Positions 1-9,477 of a stretch of 64,000 bases of DNA are shown one piece after another (within the stretch, counting starts at the first letter, position 1; each line of letters begins with the position of its first letter). Made by a program: the position numbers and the translations under genes. The stretch spans positions 377,501-441,500 of the forward strand of contig CAJNDS010002311.1 in assembly GCA_905221605.1 (NCBI GenBank), in the 5' to 3' direction. The notes below the pieces were generated by a model. The model did no database searches, was not told where the DNA came from, and saw nothing but the letters and a program-made list of their open reading frames with translations. The DNA is from Symbiodinium natans. Taxonomy: Eukaryota; Sar; Dinophyceae; Suessiales; Symbiodiniaceae.

Positions 1-44
1 CGAAACCCCATACCCTAAACCCTATACCTTAAACCCTAAGCCTA

Positions 45-150
45 TTTCAAAGGCCTTGGAAGGGTCTATTCGTAGAGCCGTGCCCGTCGGGTCCAACACA
101 TCCACGTTGCCTCGTGCTGGCAACATGGGGCGTGGGGTTTAGGACGTTTC
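45..150 (-). CDS. Putative exon, unknown protein
   Basis: Reverse-strand open segment between degenerate telomere blocks, reading PMLPARGNVDVLDPTGTALR and then IDPSKAFEIG. No domain recognised. It may end at the CAAG|GC step near 55. The composition is protein-like but the island is short, so strand and limits are uncertain. Confidence 0.42.
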
Positions 151-164
151 TGCTTCGGGGTGCT

Positions 165-780
165 TGAACCTTTGAAACAACCACAGAAACAGCAACAATG
201 TGGTAAAGGGACACTAGGATGGGGAAACTGAGTTAAAGGCCCTTCAGGGGGATGGCAAAATACTATATCAAGAAAAGGACTGGTACAAGCTTCCTTCTGA
301 AGAGGCTCTTACGAGGGAAAGTGTCCTAGATTAACTAAGGAAGATTATCAGGAGCATCCTGCGAATCCTTAGCACATTCTGGTCTCTGGGAGGTGGGTGG
401 GTGGGTCTTCTTGAAGGCCTTGGGGGGCTCGGGTGTGTGGATGAGACATGTGTGATACAGGTTCATGTGAGGGCGCATGGAACACGCATGCCTGCAGCAA
501 TTAACGTCCTTAAGTTGTGATTATGCACAGAAGTGTGTTACCCTGAACCCCCAAACCTCAAGCTTAAAGCTCAACTCTTTGCAAAGTAAGAGTTCAGTCC
601 GCATGTCCGTGAGCCATGCTCAAGTTGAACTTTTCACATATGAACCTATTGTAACACACAGATATGATGTGCAGGTGTATGTTATAAAGATAGTATGATG
701 ATAATCGTGGTCTTACTAGTTTGCATGTAAGATCATATTGACAAGAACATTGTACACGGCTTTGCACGCAGGCGACTCAC
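165..780. other. Gene-poor stretch with one weak exon-like island
   Basis: Mostly non-telomeric sequence of moderate GC with no clear repeat. On the minus strand 335-432 is open (EPPKAFKKTHPPTSQRPECA and on) to a stop at 335-337 and could be a terminal exon. Nothing else can be supported; the small plus frame at 477-698 lacks protein-like composition. Confidence 0.35.
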
Positions 781-781
781 A

Positions 782-850
782 ATGGGGAATATTTGCAGTT
801 TACGTGAGAAGGATAACTACCAAACATCTCTAGCCGACGTGCAGAAACTG
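782..850 (+). CDS. Possible first exon with N-myristoylation-like start
   Basis: The ATG at 782 begins MGNICSLREKDNYQTSLADV. M-G-x-x-x-S with Cys at position 5 is the classic N-myristoylation/palmitoylation context. The frame runs on into the trinucleotide repeat at 858-1018, where it stops being informative. Only about 23 codons are protein-like, so this may be chance. Confidence 0.25.
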
Positions 851-857
851 CGGAAAT

Positions 858-978
858 GGCTACTACTGCTGCAGCTGCTGCCGCTGCCGCGGGGCCGGCG
901 CTGCCGCCCCTGCTCCCGCCGCCGCCGCCGCTCCCCTTCCTCCTCCTCCTCCTCCTGCTCTTCCTACTAGGACTACTG

Positions 979-1015
<37 letters not shown>

Positions 1016-1018
1016 ACT
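858..1018. repeat. Compound trinucleotide repeat (CTG/CCG/TCC/CTA)
   Basis: Successive tracts of CTG, CCG, TCC and then an almost pure CTA run (about 970-1018). All forward frames are open, giving poly-Ala/Leu/Ser artefacts. Confidence 0.9.
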
Positions 1019-1064
1019 ACAACTACCAACAACAACTCACAATATCAGTAGTCTAATGTCATCA

Positions 1065-1155
1065 TACTAATCATGGTCATGCGGGACAGTTTGACGGACT
1101 CTTTCTGACCGTGCGCAACGACGGAGGTTGGAGGCGTCATGTTGATGGCAGGAAC
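1065..1155 (-). CDS. Putative exon, unknown protein
   Basis: Open reverse-strand segment reading PAINMTPPTSVVAHGQKESV and then KLSRMT, followed leftward by the trinucleotide repeat and bounded on the right by CCCTAAA repeats. No domain recognised. Confidence 0.42.
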
Positions 1156-1249
1156 CCTAAACACCAAAACCCTAAACCCCAAAAACCCTAAACCCCAAAA
1201 CCCCAAACCCTAACCCCTAAACCCAAACTAAACCCTAAACCCTACACAG

Positions 1250-1357
1250 AATCCGGCTGAGATGTCGGCCGATGGTCATTTTGCGCATGTACTGCCTTGG
1301 CTAAGTGGTCACAGGCTTGTTTCACACCACCCCCGGGCTCATGGTTTCCGAAAATTA
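1250..1357 (-). CDS. Putative exon, unknown protein
   Basis: Reverse-strand frame reading GGGVKQACDHLAKAVHAQND then HRPTSQPDS. It lies just downstream (minus sense) of the 300-codon frame at 1512-2414 and may be the next exon of that gene. A foldback-like segment and a G run (1375-1475) separate them. Confidence 0.42.
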
Positions 1358-1511
1358 AGACACCTCTTTGGGGAAGGGGGGAGGGGGGGGGGGGGGCTTT
1401 ACGAAGTGGATGATTTTGGGCCTTATGAAGGGTGCCCCTCTTTTGGGAAATAGACCCATGTCTACTTTTTGGGTGCCTCTTATCAGAGCTGTGGCAGGAG
1501 ACTGAGTGCTA

Positions 1512-2414
1512 CTACTGACATCCATTTTCCGGACGGCGATGGTACCCCACCCGCAGCAAATTCTTGCTAAGAAAAGGTGGCTCCTCGACTGCTTCATCAT
1601 ACCAACGAACTGCTTTCTGACCTGCACATTGGCCGGCACAAGGCTTCATTCCTTCAGTCATGTGAGTTTGACACCACACGTTGAACTCTGAATCTACCGG
1701 ATGCTGCTTCATGTAATCAGCTGTGAGAGTGAACGTTCCCTTGAGCGAGCATACAACGTATCCACCGACCCTCTTCTTGTTGGGCCAAAGACCAAGAGCT
1801 TCTCGCTTCATCCTGGCTAAAAGCTCTTCAGTAGGCAGGTCCTCCGCCCAGGCCGTTGCCGATGGCGAGAAGTTTGCCGAATCCACTTTCAGGCCGTACA
1901 GGGCATGGCGAGGATGTCGCGAAAACCTACTCCAACCATCAGCACTCTTGGCCGGCTTTTGGAAGCCAACTGACTTGTCCAACTCCTTATCCTCGGCAAG
2001 AAAGGCATCTAAATCATCTGGGGAAGCACCGATGTCTTCAATTATGATACGCGCGTCCTCCAAAGAGACCTTGGTACTAGATCCTCTGTTAGCATACTCC
2101 AGTAGATCAACGCGCTTAGAGAGCTGGTCAAAGATATCGTCAAAGGTTCCATTGATCTGCTCATGCACATACACTGCGAGGATGTGGATTGAAAGTGATT
2201 CCTCGCCAGCAGCTGTGGCAAACCCTCGGCGTCGACCTGCATGGATGAACGCCTCCGTTGGCCAAGTGTGAGCTTGAAAACCAACGCACATGGCCCGCAG
2301 GAGCAAGTTGAACTGGCGCAGCATGGCGATCGTGAGGAATTCTTGAAGAACTCCCCCTCGCCTCCCCCTGAATGCTTCACACCGTATGCATCTAGATTTA
2401 ATTTTCCTGCGCAA
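1512..2414 (-). CDS. Large exon or single-exon gene, unknown protein
   Basis: 300 codons open from an ATG at 2414, by far the longest non-transposon frame in the window and unlikely by chance. The N-terminal third is basic. A central acidic region (KVSLEDARIIIEDIGASPDD, then LDAFLAEDKELDKS) is followed by WSRFSRHPRHALYGLK and a C-terminal part with Cys and Trp (VRWYDEAVEEPPFLSKNLLR). I do not recognise the family. The last dozen residues may be intronic, because CTGCGG|GTGGGG offers a donor. The sequence right of 2414 is AT-rich (TAATTATTATCAT), possibly upstream region or intron. Confidence 0.6.
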   Translation of the reverse strand: MRRKIKSRCIRCEAFRGRRGGVLQEFLTIAMLRQFNLLLRAMCVGFQAHTWPTEAFIHAGRRRGFATAAGEESLSIHILAVYVHEQINGTFDDIFDQLSKRVDLLEYANRGSSTKVSLEDARIIIEDIGASPDDLDAFLAEDKELDKSVGFQKPAKSADGWSRFSRHPRHALYGLKVDSANFSPSATAWAEDLPTEELLARMKREALGLWPNKKRVGGYVVCSLKGTFTLTADYMKQHPVDSEFNVWCQTHMTEGMKPCAGQCAGQKAVRWYDEAVEEPPFLSKNLLRVGYHRRPENGCQ

Positions 2415-2499
2415 CTAGCAACATATATGATAATAATTAATGTCTGGCAACAGCTGATATATAATGATTCTGCACTGCAGTAGACCAGAAATGCAATGC

Positions 2500-2945
2500 T
2501 GGACTACGCCATTGTCACTCTATATGGCCACTACTGTTCGGCTTTCTGTTCAACTCAGTAGACTTCAGGATTGGACCCTGCACTCGAGTTTTGTACGCTT
2601 CTGGGGTTCAGGGGATAGCATCATGACCATCTCCCCTAACTCCTAAACCCTATCCCTTAGGCTCAAAATAGCCCAAAGACCTTCTATAGTAAGGCCTTTA
2701 GGCCCAAGTATGTAACCCTACACGTGTCGAGCCCGGAAGGCCTGAAGCCGTTCCGGTCACTTGGGGCAATAGAGCCTTTAGGGACTCGGCTTGAAGCCTA
2801 AACCCCTTGACCTTCAAATTTCTAATCCTAAACCCTAAACTCTACCCGTTTGGAGGGTTTGGGGGCACTTAGCGGCGTGGAGAGGGCCACCAATGCTAAG
2901 CCCGAAACCCTAGACCCTAGACCCTAAACCCTTAACCCTAAACCC
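2500..2945. other. Weak island plus foldback-like repeats
   Basis: At 2575-2640 the minus strand is open (EMVMMLSPEPQKRTKLECR) with CAG|GGT at its end. 2660-2860 holds degenerate telomere units and a foldback-like segment around CCTTCTATAGTAAGGCCTTT. Little else is supportable. Confidence 0.3.
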
Positions 2946-3008
2946 ACTTTGTAAGCTTCGGATGGATCGTACGACACAGCCCCTAGACCCAAGAGCTGCC
3001 TGGGAATA
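2945..3008 (-). CDS. Putative short exon
   Basis: Reads RQLLGLGAVSYDPSEAYKV after TTATTCCCAG|G (acceptor-like). The leftward end AAA|GTGGG is donor-like. TTTAGGG repeats lie directly to the right, CCCTAAA directly to the left. Confidence 0.42.
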
Positions 3009-3224
3009 AAAAGGGTTTAGGGTTTAGGGTTTAGGGTTTGGGGTTCAGGGTTTAGGGGAACTTTCGATGGAACCTAAACCCTAAAACAAAGGCGAAAAAG
3101 GGCCTACTCCAGTTGCTAGACCCCTCATCTCTGTACCCTAGTATCCCTAAACCCTAAACCCTAAACCCTAAACCCTAAACCCTAAACCCTAAACCCTAAA
3201 CCCTCAAGAGCACCATGGTTTTAG

Positions 3225-3297
3225 GGCCCTTCAGCTAAAGACCCTGAACTCGCGTGCAAGGTCAAAGGCTGTTGTAGGACTTCTGGCCAGGGCTCTC
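3225..3297 (-). CDS. Putative short exon
   Basis: Reads LRALARSPTTAFDLAREFR up to CAG|GGTC, between a C-strand array (3140-3205) and a long G-strand array (3298-3389). Unknown protein. Confidence 0.4.
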
Positions 3298-3394
3298 AGG
3301 TTAGGGTTTAGGGTTTAGGGTTTAGGGTTTAGGGTTTAGGGTTTAGGGTTTAGGGTTTAGGGTTTAGGGTTTAGGGTTTAGGGTTTAGGGGTAG

Positions 3395-3455
3395 AGGCCT
3401 AGGATTGACTTCGCTCTTGACTCCAAGCCTAGAGGAACTCCAGCCACGTCAGGTA
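3395..3455 (-). CDS. Weak exon-like island
   Basis: Reads VLPDVAGVPLGLESRAKSIL. Flanked by G-strand repeats on the left and C-strand repeats on the right, the reverse of the usual arrangement. Low information. Confidence 0.28.
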
Positions 3456-3639
3456 ACACCTACTTTGGAGGTATAAGGTCTACAAGTAACCCGAAACCCT
3501 AAACCCTAAACCCTAAACCCTAAACCCTAAACCCTAAACCCTAAACCCTAAACCCTAAACCCTAAACCCTAAACCCTAAACCCTAACCTTACAAAGGAAC
3601 TCCCAACCCGGCCCTTACAAAGAAACTCCCAACCATAAA

Positions 3640-3702
3640 CCCGACCAGGCCTCAGTCCACCTTCGTTGGGTTTTTTGCGGCGCTCCCGACACAGGGTTAG
3701 GG
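3640..3702 (-). CDS. Putative short exon, basic
   Basis: Reads CRERRKKPNEGGLRPGRVYG. A duplicated CCCTTACAAAG(A/G)AACTCCC motif lies next to it at 3585-3635. Confidence 0.42.
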
Positions 3703-3764
3703 TTAAGGGTTTAGGGTTTAGGGTTTAAGGTTTAGGGTTATACCCTAAACCCTAAAAAATCCTA

Positions 3765-3863
3765 AAGCCGAGGAATCATTAGGCCCGTACGTGATCTTCT
3801 TTTCCTTCGCGTAGTTCCCAACCTCACGGCGCCGTGCGCGTCTGTCACCCGAAGGGTCAGTTA
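3765..3863 (-). CDS. Putative exon, basic
   Basis: Reads DPSGDRRARRREVGNYAKEK then KITYGPNDSSA. Strongly coding-like (charged, few hydrophobics, varied codons). CCCTAAA units lie to the left. Unknown protein. Confidence 0.55.
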
Positions 3864-4004
3864 AGGAGTGAAGAGGGGTAGGTTCTTTAGGGTTCAGTTT
3901 AGGGTTTAAGGTTTAGGGTTTAGGGGTTTAGGGTTTAAGGGTTTAAGGGTTTAGGGTTTGGGGTTCAGGTGTACAGGCACGTTGCGGTTAGGGTTCGACC
4001 TTGC

Positions 4005-4056
4005 AGTAATCCAAAAGGTCACGCAAAATCTCCCAAGCCACTGACCCTAAAACGCA
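4005..4056 (-). CDS. Putative short exon
   Basis: Reads SVAWEILRDLLDYCK, ending at CAAG|GTCG (donor-like). Amphipathic helix composition. Confidence 0.4.
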
Positions 4057-4174
4057 AACTTCTATGCATGCCCGAAATCCTCATGCTTGACATTATCCGG
4101 GGGGGGGGGGGGGGGGGTGCACCCTAAATTCGGAGAACAGACCCTCTCTGAACCCTAAACCCTCAACCCGCCAC

Positions 4175-4226
4175 CTGGCGCTGGAACTCATCCGCGAGCT
4201 CTCTCTTCTTTTTCTCCTCCTCCAGA
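4175..4226 (-). CDS. Putative exon, charged coiled-coil segment
   Basis: Reads LEEEKKKRELADEFQRQ and ends at CAG|GTGGCGGG, a good donor; the frame stops soon after, inside degenerate telomere repeat. The strongly helical charged composition is hard to get by chance. CCCTAAA repeats left, TTAGGGG-like repeats right. Confidence 0.65.
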
Positions 4227-4499
4227 CAGAACCCAGCTGTTCTTAGATTTCTTAGGGGTTGGGGCTTGTAGGCTTTGGGGTTGAGGGCTTAGCTCGCTTA
4301 AAAATATTGCCTCTAGATGGAAAAATGGATGGAGCAAGGGTGTTAGATTGCGGCTTCCAGGGCATTTGGCGTTTAGTGTGAGGGCTTCGGGCGGAGGGGG
4401 GGGGCAGGGAGGGGGCCCCTAAACCCCTAAACCCTAAACCCTAAACCCCTAAACCCTAAACCCCTAAACCCCGAAACCCTACCCCCCCAATGAAGCTCA

Positions 4500-4560
4500 G
4501 GTCCACAGGGGCTCGAGACCTTTGAACTCATTCAGGGACCAGCCGCCCAAGCACCAAGTT
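4500..4560 (-). CDS. Weak exon-like island
   Basis: Reads TWCLGGWSLNEFK, then AAAG|GTCTCG. C-strand repeats left, G-strand repeats right. Confidence 0.3.
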
Positions 4561-4639
4561 CGGGTTTAGGGCTTCGAGCTTAGGGTTTAGGGTTTAGGGT
4601 TTAGGGTTTAGGGTTTAGGGTTTACACCTACTTCTTGTC

Positions 4640-4712
4640 TGCGCCTCATTGCGTTTACGAAGCATCCGAGCCTCATCCAGACGGGTAATTCTGGGCGTCC
4701 GAGGTCAACCGT
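4640..4712 (-). CDS. Putative exon, basic helix
   Basis: Reads TPRITRLDEARMLRKRNEAQ and then TR, ending AAGAA|GTAGGTG, a donor-like site leading into telomere repeat. Repeat orientation is reversed here (TTTAGGG left, CCCTAAA right). Confidence 0.6.
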
Positions 4713-4909
4713 AGTACACCCTAAACCCCACTCCCGGCTAGGGCTTAGGGCTTACGGCTCGGGTTTAGGGTTAAGGTTTAGGGTTTAGGGTTGAGGGGCT
4801 AGGGCTCAGGGCTTGGGGTTTAGGGCTTGAGGTGCAGGTTCGCAGGTTGACAAGTCATACTTGTTGCAAGCCCTTCCGGTGTATTGCGCCATAAGCCCAA
4901 TTGGACACG

Positions 4910-5280
4910 TCAGGAACCAGAGCTTTCACCAGCAATGAAACCATCTGGAGGAGTTCCTTGCCTCAAGGCAGCAGTCACCTTCTTAGCCCGCTTGATATAA
5001 CCATCGTTGTCATATGTTGTCATCTTCTCTCCACCGTCCAGTTCTCGAATAGAAAGGCCATATTCGCTCAATGCCTTTGACCGCAAGAAGCTCGAGTGCG
5101 ATACACATAGACCAGGATTGGCTTCCTCGAGAATCTCACATATAGCGTCCTTCAGTACGGGCACATTAGAATCTATGATCGCCGCAACGGGGCGTAGCAG
5201 AGTCGGCAGATTCCTCGCGCTGCGGAACCCATCTACCTCTTCATGGACACCGAAACCGCCAAGCCCCAAGCACTGGGGAC
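4910..5280 (-). CDS. Putative exon, unknown protein (about 119 codons)
   Basis: Open from about 5280 to the stop at 4910. Reads VPVLKDAICEILEEANPGLC and later KMTTYDNDGYIKRAKKVTAA, a regular mix of charged and hydrophobic residues. A donor may lie at GCTG|GTGAAAG (about 4925), making the last few codons intronic. Domain not recognised. Confidence 0.55.
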
Positions 5281-5454
5281 TTGTTCTTGATTCATCGGGG
5301 GTTGGGGAGGAAGCCTTCCGAAGGTACCTTCTATCCCTCTAAGCCCCTTAAGGGACCTTCTAGAGATCCTCATTCCCATATTCTGATAAGGGACCAAACC
5401 CTAAACCTTAAACCCTAAACCCTCAAGTCCCTAAATCCTCATTCCCACATTCCC

Positions 5455-5562
5455 TTCTGAGAGCCAGGAAGACTAGGGACAACAAGATGTGCCTGAACCT
5501 TGTGCTTGTAGGTGCCGTCTTCAATTATGAGCTGCTCCATCCTTGATGGGTGCAAGCGTCAG
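5455..5562 (-). CDS. Putative exon
   Basis: Reads MEQLIIEDGTYKHKVQAHLV followed by VPSLPG. An alternative donor is CACAAG|GTTCAG. Right neighbour is the TTTAGGC array. Confidence 0.5.
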
Positions 5563-5576
5563 GGTTTAGGGTTTAG

Positions 5577-5692
5577 GGCTTAGGCTTTAGGCTTTAGGCT
5601 TTAGGCTTTAGGCTTTAGGCTTTAGGCTTTAGGCTTTAGGCTTTAGGCTTTAGGCTTTAGGCTTTAGGGTTTAGGCTTTAGGGTTTAGGGTT
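5577..5692. repeat. Homogenised variant array (TTTAGGC)n
   Basis: About 15 tandem copies of TTTAGGC, bordered on both sides by TTTAGGG. The uniform one-base variant shows local expansion rather than decay of telomere repeat. Confidence 0.95.
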
Positions 5693-5699
5693 TCAGGTT

Positions 5700-6455
5700 T
5701 GGGGGTTGGGGTTTAGTAGGGTGCCAGGCTCGGGCTTAGGGCTTGGGCAGCCAGGCATTTGTTCTGAGCTGCAGGCCTGAGTGAAGGTACGCAGAAGCAG
5801 CCGCAAGCAACTACCAAGTCTACCAACATCTACTGAGCCTCGTGCGCCAAACAGACAAACTTAGGATTCGGAGACGTTGCATCCGGATTCCCCTAGATGT
5901 CGGCTGCGCGGCAGACTGGGCTTCCTCCTCACTCTGCGTCAGGACTAGCCCTCGTAGTAGATAAGCCCCCCCCCTCTCGCCCCTAAACCCTAAACCCTAA
6001 ACCCAAAACCCAAAAACCAAAACCCAAAACCCAAAACCCAAACCCAAAACCCAAAACCCAAAACCCTAAACCCTAAACAAAACAAGCTTTCCGAGCTGAA
6101 GCACACCCAAGCGTTTAGGGTTCGGCTTGCAGGCCTGGTGGCCCGAAACCTCAAACGCCCCTTATAAGCAGCCCCGATACCGATACCTTACATGTTTGGG
6201 GTTTAGGATGGCCGAGGCAAAGCCCAATCTTTTCGAGGTCCTTCTTGGTACCCTAAGTCCTGAACAGCCCTAAACCACCCAATACCCTGAACCCTGAGCC
6301 CTAAACCCTAAACCCTCTTAAGTCCTCAACTTCAAACCCTCAACCCTCAACCCTCAACCCTCAACCCTAAACCCTAGACCCTAAACCCTAGACCCTCAAC
6401 CCTAAACCCTAAACCCTAAACCCTCTCAAGTCCTCAGCCTCAAACCCAACAAAAA
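5700..6455. other. Repeat-rich stretch with weak exon-like island
   Basis: Minus-strand 5885-5965 is open (GLVLTQSEEEAQSAAQPTSR). 6001-6066 is a CCCAAAA-type array. 6080-6455 is degenerate CCCTAAA, including CCCTCAA units. No other gene signal. Confidence 0.4.
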
Positions 6456-6462
6456 CTCAGGC

Positions 6463-6512
6463 CGGCGGCAGCTTCTCCGACCGAAGCTCAGCTTGCGCCT
6501 GCATTCCTGGGT
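6463..6512 (-). CDS. Putative short exon
   Basis: Reads MQAQAELRSEKLPPA after CCCTAAACCCAG|G, where telomere repeat itself supplies the pyrimidine-rich acceptor. TTTAGGG lies directly to the right. Confidence 0.4.
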
Positions 6513-6519
6513 TTAGGGT

Positions 6520-7020
6520 TTAGGGTTTAGGGTTTGGGGTTTAGGGTTTGGGGTTTAGGGTAGGGTTCCTAGGCTCCCCCTTAGAACCTTAATAACACAT
6601 ATTTAGGGTGTAGGTTCCTAGGCTTCCCCTTAGAAGCTTAACTTACTTCTCCTATAACCAAGGGGAAAAAAGGCTAAACCTTTAATATTACCACTAAAGA
6701 AGGAAACCCAAAAAGTCTAAAGTTCAACTAAAGGCGAAGTAAGTGAATAACACATGTTTAGGGTTTAGGGCTTGGGGTATAGGGAGTTGCCTTTCATATT
6801 CCTTGAGCTTTATGCAAATAAACATACAAATAATTCCTAAGGGAGCTATGGTTTGGTTTGGGGATGGGGCTTCGGTGCCTGTTGAGGGATTTAAGGTATT
6901 TCGGGGATTTGGAGGTATCTAGCGTATTCAGGGCATGTCGGGATTCAAGTCTAAGACGATTTCAAGTTCAGGGCTTAGCATTAAGGAGTCTCAGAGTTCA
7001 GGGTGTAGAGTTGAAGGTTT
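6520..7020. other. Non-coding stretch with dispersed repeat
   Basis: 6560-6720 contains two tandem copies of GTTCCTAGGCT(C/T)CCCCTTAGAA plus related AT-richer sequence, also seen near 17757-17873 and 60220-60300 (a low-copy dispersed family). 6740-7020 has degenerate G-strand repeat only. Confidence 0.45.
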
Positions 7021-7023
7021 ATG

Positions 7024-7137
7024 CTAGGCTGCCCAGTAACCAAGGCTTAAAAAGGGTGCCCTTTTGTGCTTAAAGGGGTTTATAAGGGAACCTAAACCCC
7101 CCAAAAAAGGGAATAAGGGTACTACTGGGCATCCTAG
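7024..7137. mobile_element. Family A foldback element (MITE-like), copy 1
   Basis: Starts CTAGGCTGCCCAGTA and ends with near inverse TACTGGGCATCCTAG; the arms continue imperfectly (AAAGGGTGCCC against GGGTACTAC), so the whole 114 bp can fold back. The 4 bp on both sides are TATG, a target-site duplication. Near-identical copies lie at 20628-20740 and 30710-30823. Confidence 0.85.
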
Positions 7138-7159
7138 TATGAGTGTTTAGGAGTTCAGG

Positions 7160-7262
7160 GCTCTCCCCCCCCCCCCGCCACCCGGCATGCGAGTGTTCCG
7201 GCTTCCTGTTTGAGGCGTCTGTAGGGGGGGGGGGGGGGGGGGGGGGGGGAGGGGGGGGCATC
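7160..7262. repeat. Poly-C and long poly-G tracts
   Basis: A C run (about 7165-7178), then a run of about 33 G and a further G block to 7258. Open frames here are poly-Gly/poly-Pro artefacts. Confidence 0.9.
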
Positions 7263-7329
7263 TTGCAGCGAAGTCAAGGGGCGCTTGGGAGCTCAAGCAA
7301 GGGCTCTGTGTGTAGGTTAGGGTTTAGGG

Positions 7330-7745
7330 TTTAGGGTTTAGGGTTAGGGTTTAGGCTTGAGGGTTTGAAGGCTTTACAAGACTTGTCAGGAGTGTTGTGG
7401 CGTAGGTTTCCTCCTGCATTGGCTTTACAATGCTTTACAGTACGTAGGGTGTAGGGGGCCCCTCTACAGCCTAAAAGGCCCTCAATGTGGTCACACCCGT
7501 ACTTGTGGAGTCTAGGTGGACCATACACCCTATGGTCCTTTCAACCCTCTGAAACATCCTTCAAAAGAGAAACTCTTAAACGAAATACGGGAAACCAACA
7601 AATATCCCCTAAGGGACGACCTTGATAATATATTTCTTCTAATTGAGGGTACGACACCTTGGGGACTAAACGAACCCTGGTAGGGTCTATGGTCCATGTA
7701 CCCGAAGCCCCAAACCCTGAACCCTAAACCCTAAACCGTGGCTCT
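7330..7745. other. Stretch without clear gene
   Basis: Short telomere blocks around 7320-7365 and 7705-7740. 7540-7680 contains the dispersed motif ACCCTCTGAAA..CTCTTAAAC also seen at 8639, 12794 and 20571. No convincing exon. Confidence 0.35.
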
Positions 7746-7747
7746 TC

Positions 7748-7832
7748 GTGGGGATTGTAGTAGTTGCAGTGGTTGAAGTAGTTGTAGTAGTTGTTGTAGT
7801 AGTCGTTGTCGGCGTAGTAGTAGAGGGACTCA
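7748..7832. repeat. GTAGTT-type microsatellite
   Basis: Imperfect GTAGTT/GTAGTA tandem repeats. Confidence 0.85.
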
Positions 7833-7852
7833 AACATGCGGGGCCTAGAATA

Positions 7853-7996
7853 TCATTCTGCCCAGGTGCTAATGCGCTGGTTCTCTTTCCGCTCCTGATA
7901 GCGAAGGGAAGTCTGCAGGGGTGGTGTGCCATTGTTGGCCAAGGCCAACCGATCCCTACATGGTACTTGCAGTTTCAGGACATGTGGGATGATTTC
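7853..7996 (-). CDS. Putative exon, possibly terminal
   Basis: After CCCTCAG|G at 7997 the minus strand is open for 47 codons to TGA at 7853-7855. It reads EIIPHVLKLQVPCRDRLALA, then NNGTPPLQTSLRYQERKENQ and RISTWAE. Either the C-terminus of a gene or an exon whose donor is just before the stop. Protein unknown. Confidence 0.58.
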   Translation of the reverse strand, partial: EIIPHVLKLQVPCRDRLALANNGTPPLQTSLRYQERKENQRISTWAE

Positions 7997-7999
7997 CTG

Positions 8000-8050
8000 A
8001 GGGTGGGGGGGGGGGGGGAGTGGAGGTGGGAATGTGGGTGGAAGTGCGCG

Positions 8051-8090
<40 letters not shown>

Positions 8091-8145
8091 TGATGCTGAT
8101 GATGCTGATGCTGATGATGATGATGACGAAACTACGACAATGACA
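8000..8145. repeat. G-tract cluster and GATGCT repeats
   Basis: Poly-G runs at 8006-8018 and about 8054-8085, then GATGAT/GCTGAT repeats. The frames are artefacts. Confidence 0.85.
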
Positions 8146-8439
8146 ATTGCAAACGTTCAAAGCCCATCAAAATCGCGCCCGCCCCCCCAAAGTTCCAAAT
8201 CCTACAAGCCCAAAAGCCCGGCAAACACCATAGGGAGAAACCAAATCCAACACGGTGACGCGTATTGGAAGGACAAGTGTGTAATGTAGGCTTCAAATTC
8301 CAGGTCGTCAAGCAAAGCCCTAAACCCTTAAAGTAGACCCTGCAAAAAGGTATACACTAGCTAGGTACAAGTAGCTATAATATAATAGCAACCCAGAACC
8401 AAAAAAAGTACTCCAGTATAGTGCTCCAAGACCCAGTAA

Positions 8440-8512
8440 CCCGAAGCCCTGAAGCCGCTGTCGCAAACGTAGCAAGCCTGCATCTCTTCTCGCCGCCACA
8501 CCTCCCGATGGC
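8440..8512 (-). CDS. Putative exon with CxxC
   Basis: Reads HREVWRREEMQACYVCDSGF after TGTAGCCCCAG|CC. CYVC could be half of a zinc site. Unknown protein. Confidence 0.48.
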
Positions 8513-8531
8513 TGGGGCTACAGGTTCATTT

Positions 8532-8632
8532 GGGGGTTTACGAAAATAGGGGTACCTTCTTGTGGTCCTTACGATAACGGAATCCTACTATTTGGGGTCA
8601 AGATTAGGGGCCCCTGATAATCGTAAACCCCC
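8532..8632. mobile_element. Family E foldback element
   Basis: GGGGGTTTACGA at the left is exactly inverted as TCGTAAACCCCC at the right. Related partial copies: about 11250-11330 (ends TTATCGTAAACCCCC), 50467-50634, 51893-51995. Confidence 0.75.
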
Positions 8633-8638
8633 GTTTCT

Positions 8639-8706
8639 AGGATGGGCCTGAAAACCCTCTGAAAAAAAGGTTCCTAAAAAGGATCCTCTTAAACCCAATA
8701 AGGGAA
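8639..8706. repeat. Family N dispersed repeat
   Basis: AGGATGGGCCTGAAAACCCT and following CTGAA..TTCCTAAA..CTCTTAAACCCAATA. Related copies at 12794-12880 and 20571-20626, the latter directly against family A copy 2. Confidence 0.65.
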
Positions 8707-9477
8707 AATATAAAACGTCCCAAGGCCCCTAAACCATACAGGGCTCTGATGGCTCTTGTTGGCGGCTGGTGGGCATTCAGGGTTCTAGGGTTTTGGGGGC
8801 AGATTCTTAGCCCTGAAACCGAAAACCCCTCAACCCTGAAGCCCTAAAACCCTCACCTTACCACTCACCATAAAGCCTGGAAGCCCCAAGGCCCATCCAA
8901 CCCGAAATCGCCATTCACTCAGACCCTAAACCCTAAACCCTAAACCCTAAATCCTAAGCCCTAAGCCCGAAGCCCTAAACCCTAAACCCTAAACCCTAAA
9001 CCCTAAACCCTGAATTCCAACAACCCGGAGGCGTGTGCTCCCCTGAACCCCTGAACTGGCCCTTGAACCCCCAACTTGGGGGCTGAATACCCTAGCTCAA
9101 AAAGCGTTAGCCTCTTATGTGTAGTAGGGTTTAGGGTTTAGGGTTTAGGGTTTAGGGTTTAGGGTTTAGGGTTTAGGTTTAGGGTTTTGGGCTTAGGGCT
9201 CAAAAGTTAACCTTTTATGTATAGTAGGATTCTGATTCTATATAAACAAAAGCTTAAAGGTTACAGCCAATAGCTCCCAGACGCCCGAAACCCCCCAACA
9301 TCCTAAATCCCAGGCCCCGAAACCCTAACCCCCCCCCCTCCCCAAAAAAAAAAAAAGGGCCCGAAACTCTAAACCCCCGAACTGGCCCTCGAACTCCCAA
9401 AAACTCCAAACCCTAAACCCTAAACCCTAAACCCTAAACCCTAAACCCTAAACCCTAAACCCTAAACCCTAAACCCT

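Noticed and set aside
856-1056. Poly-Ala/Leu frame
   Set aside because: Trinucleotide repeat only.
7070-7334. Open frames of poly-Pro/poly-Gly on both strands
   Set aside because: They come from the poly-G tract at 7226-7258; no protein-like sequence outside it.
7975-8160. Open frames over G tracts and GATGAT repeats
   Set aside because: Low-complexity artefact; the real exon candidate is 7853-7996 on minus.
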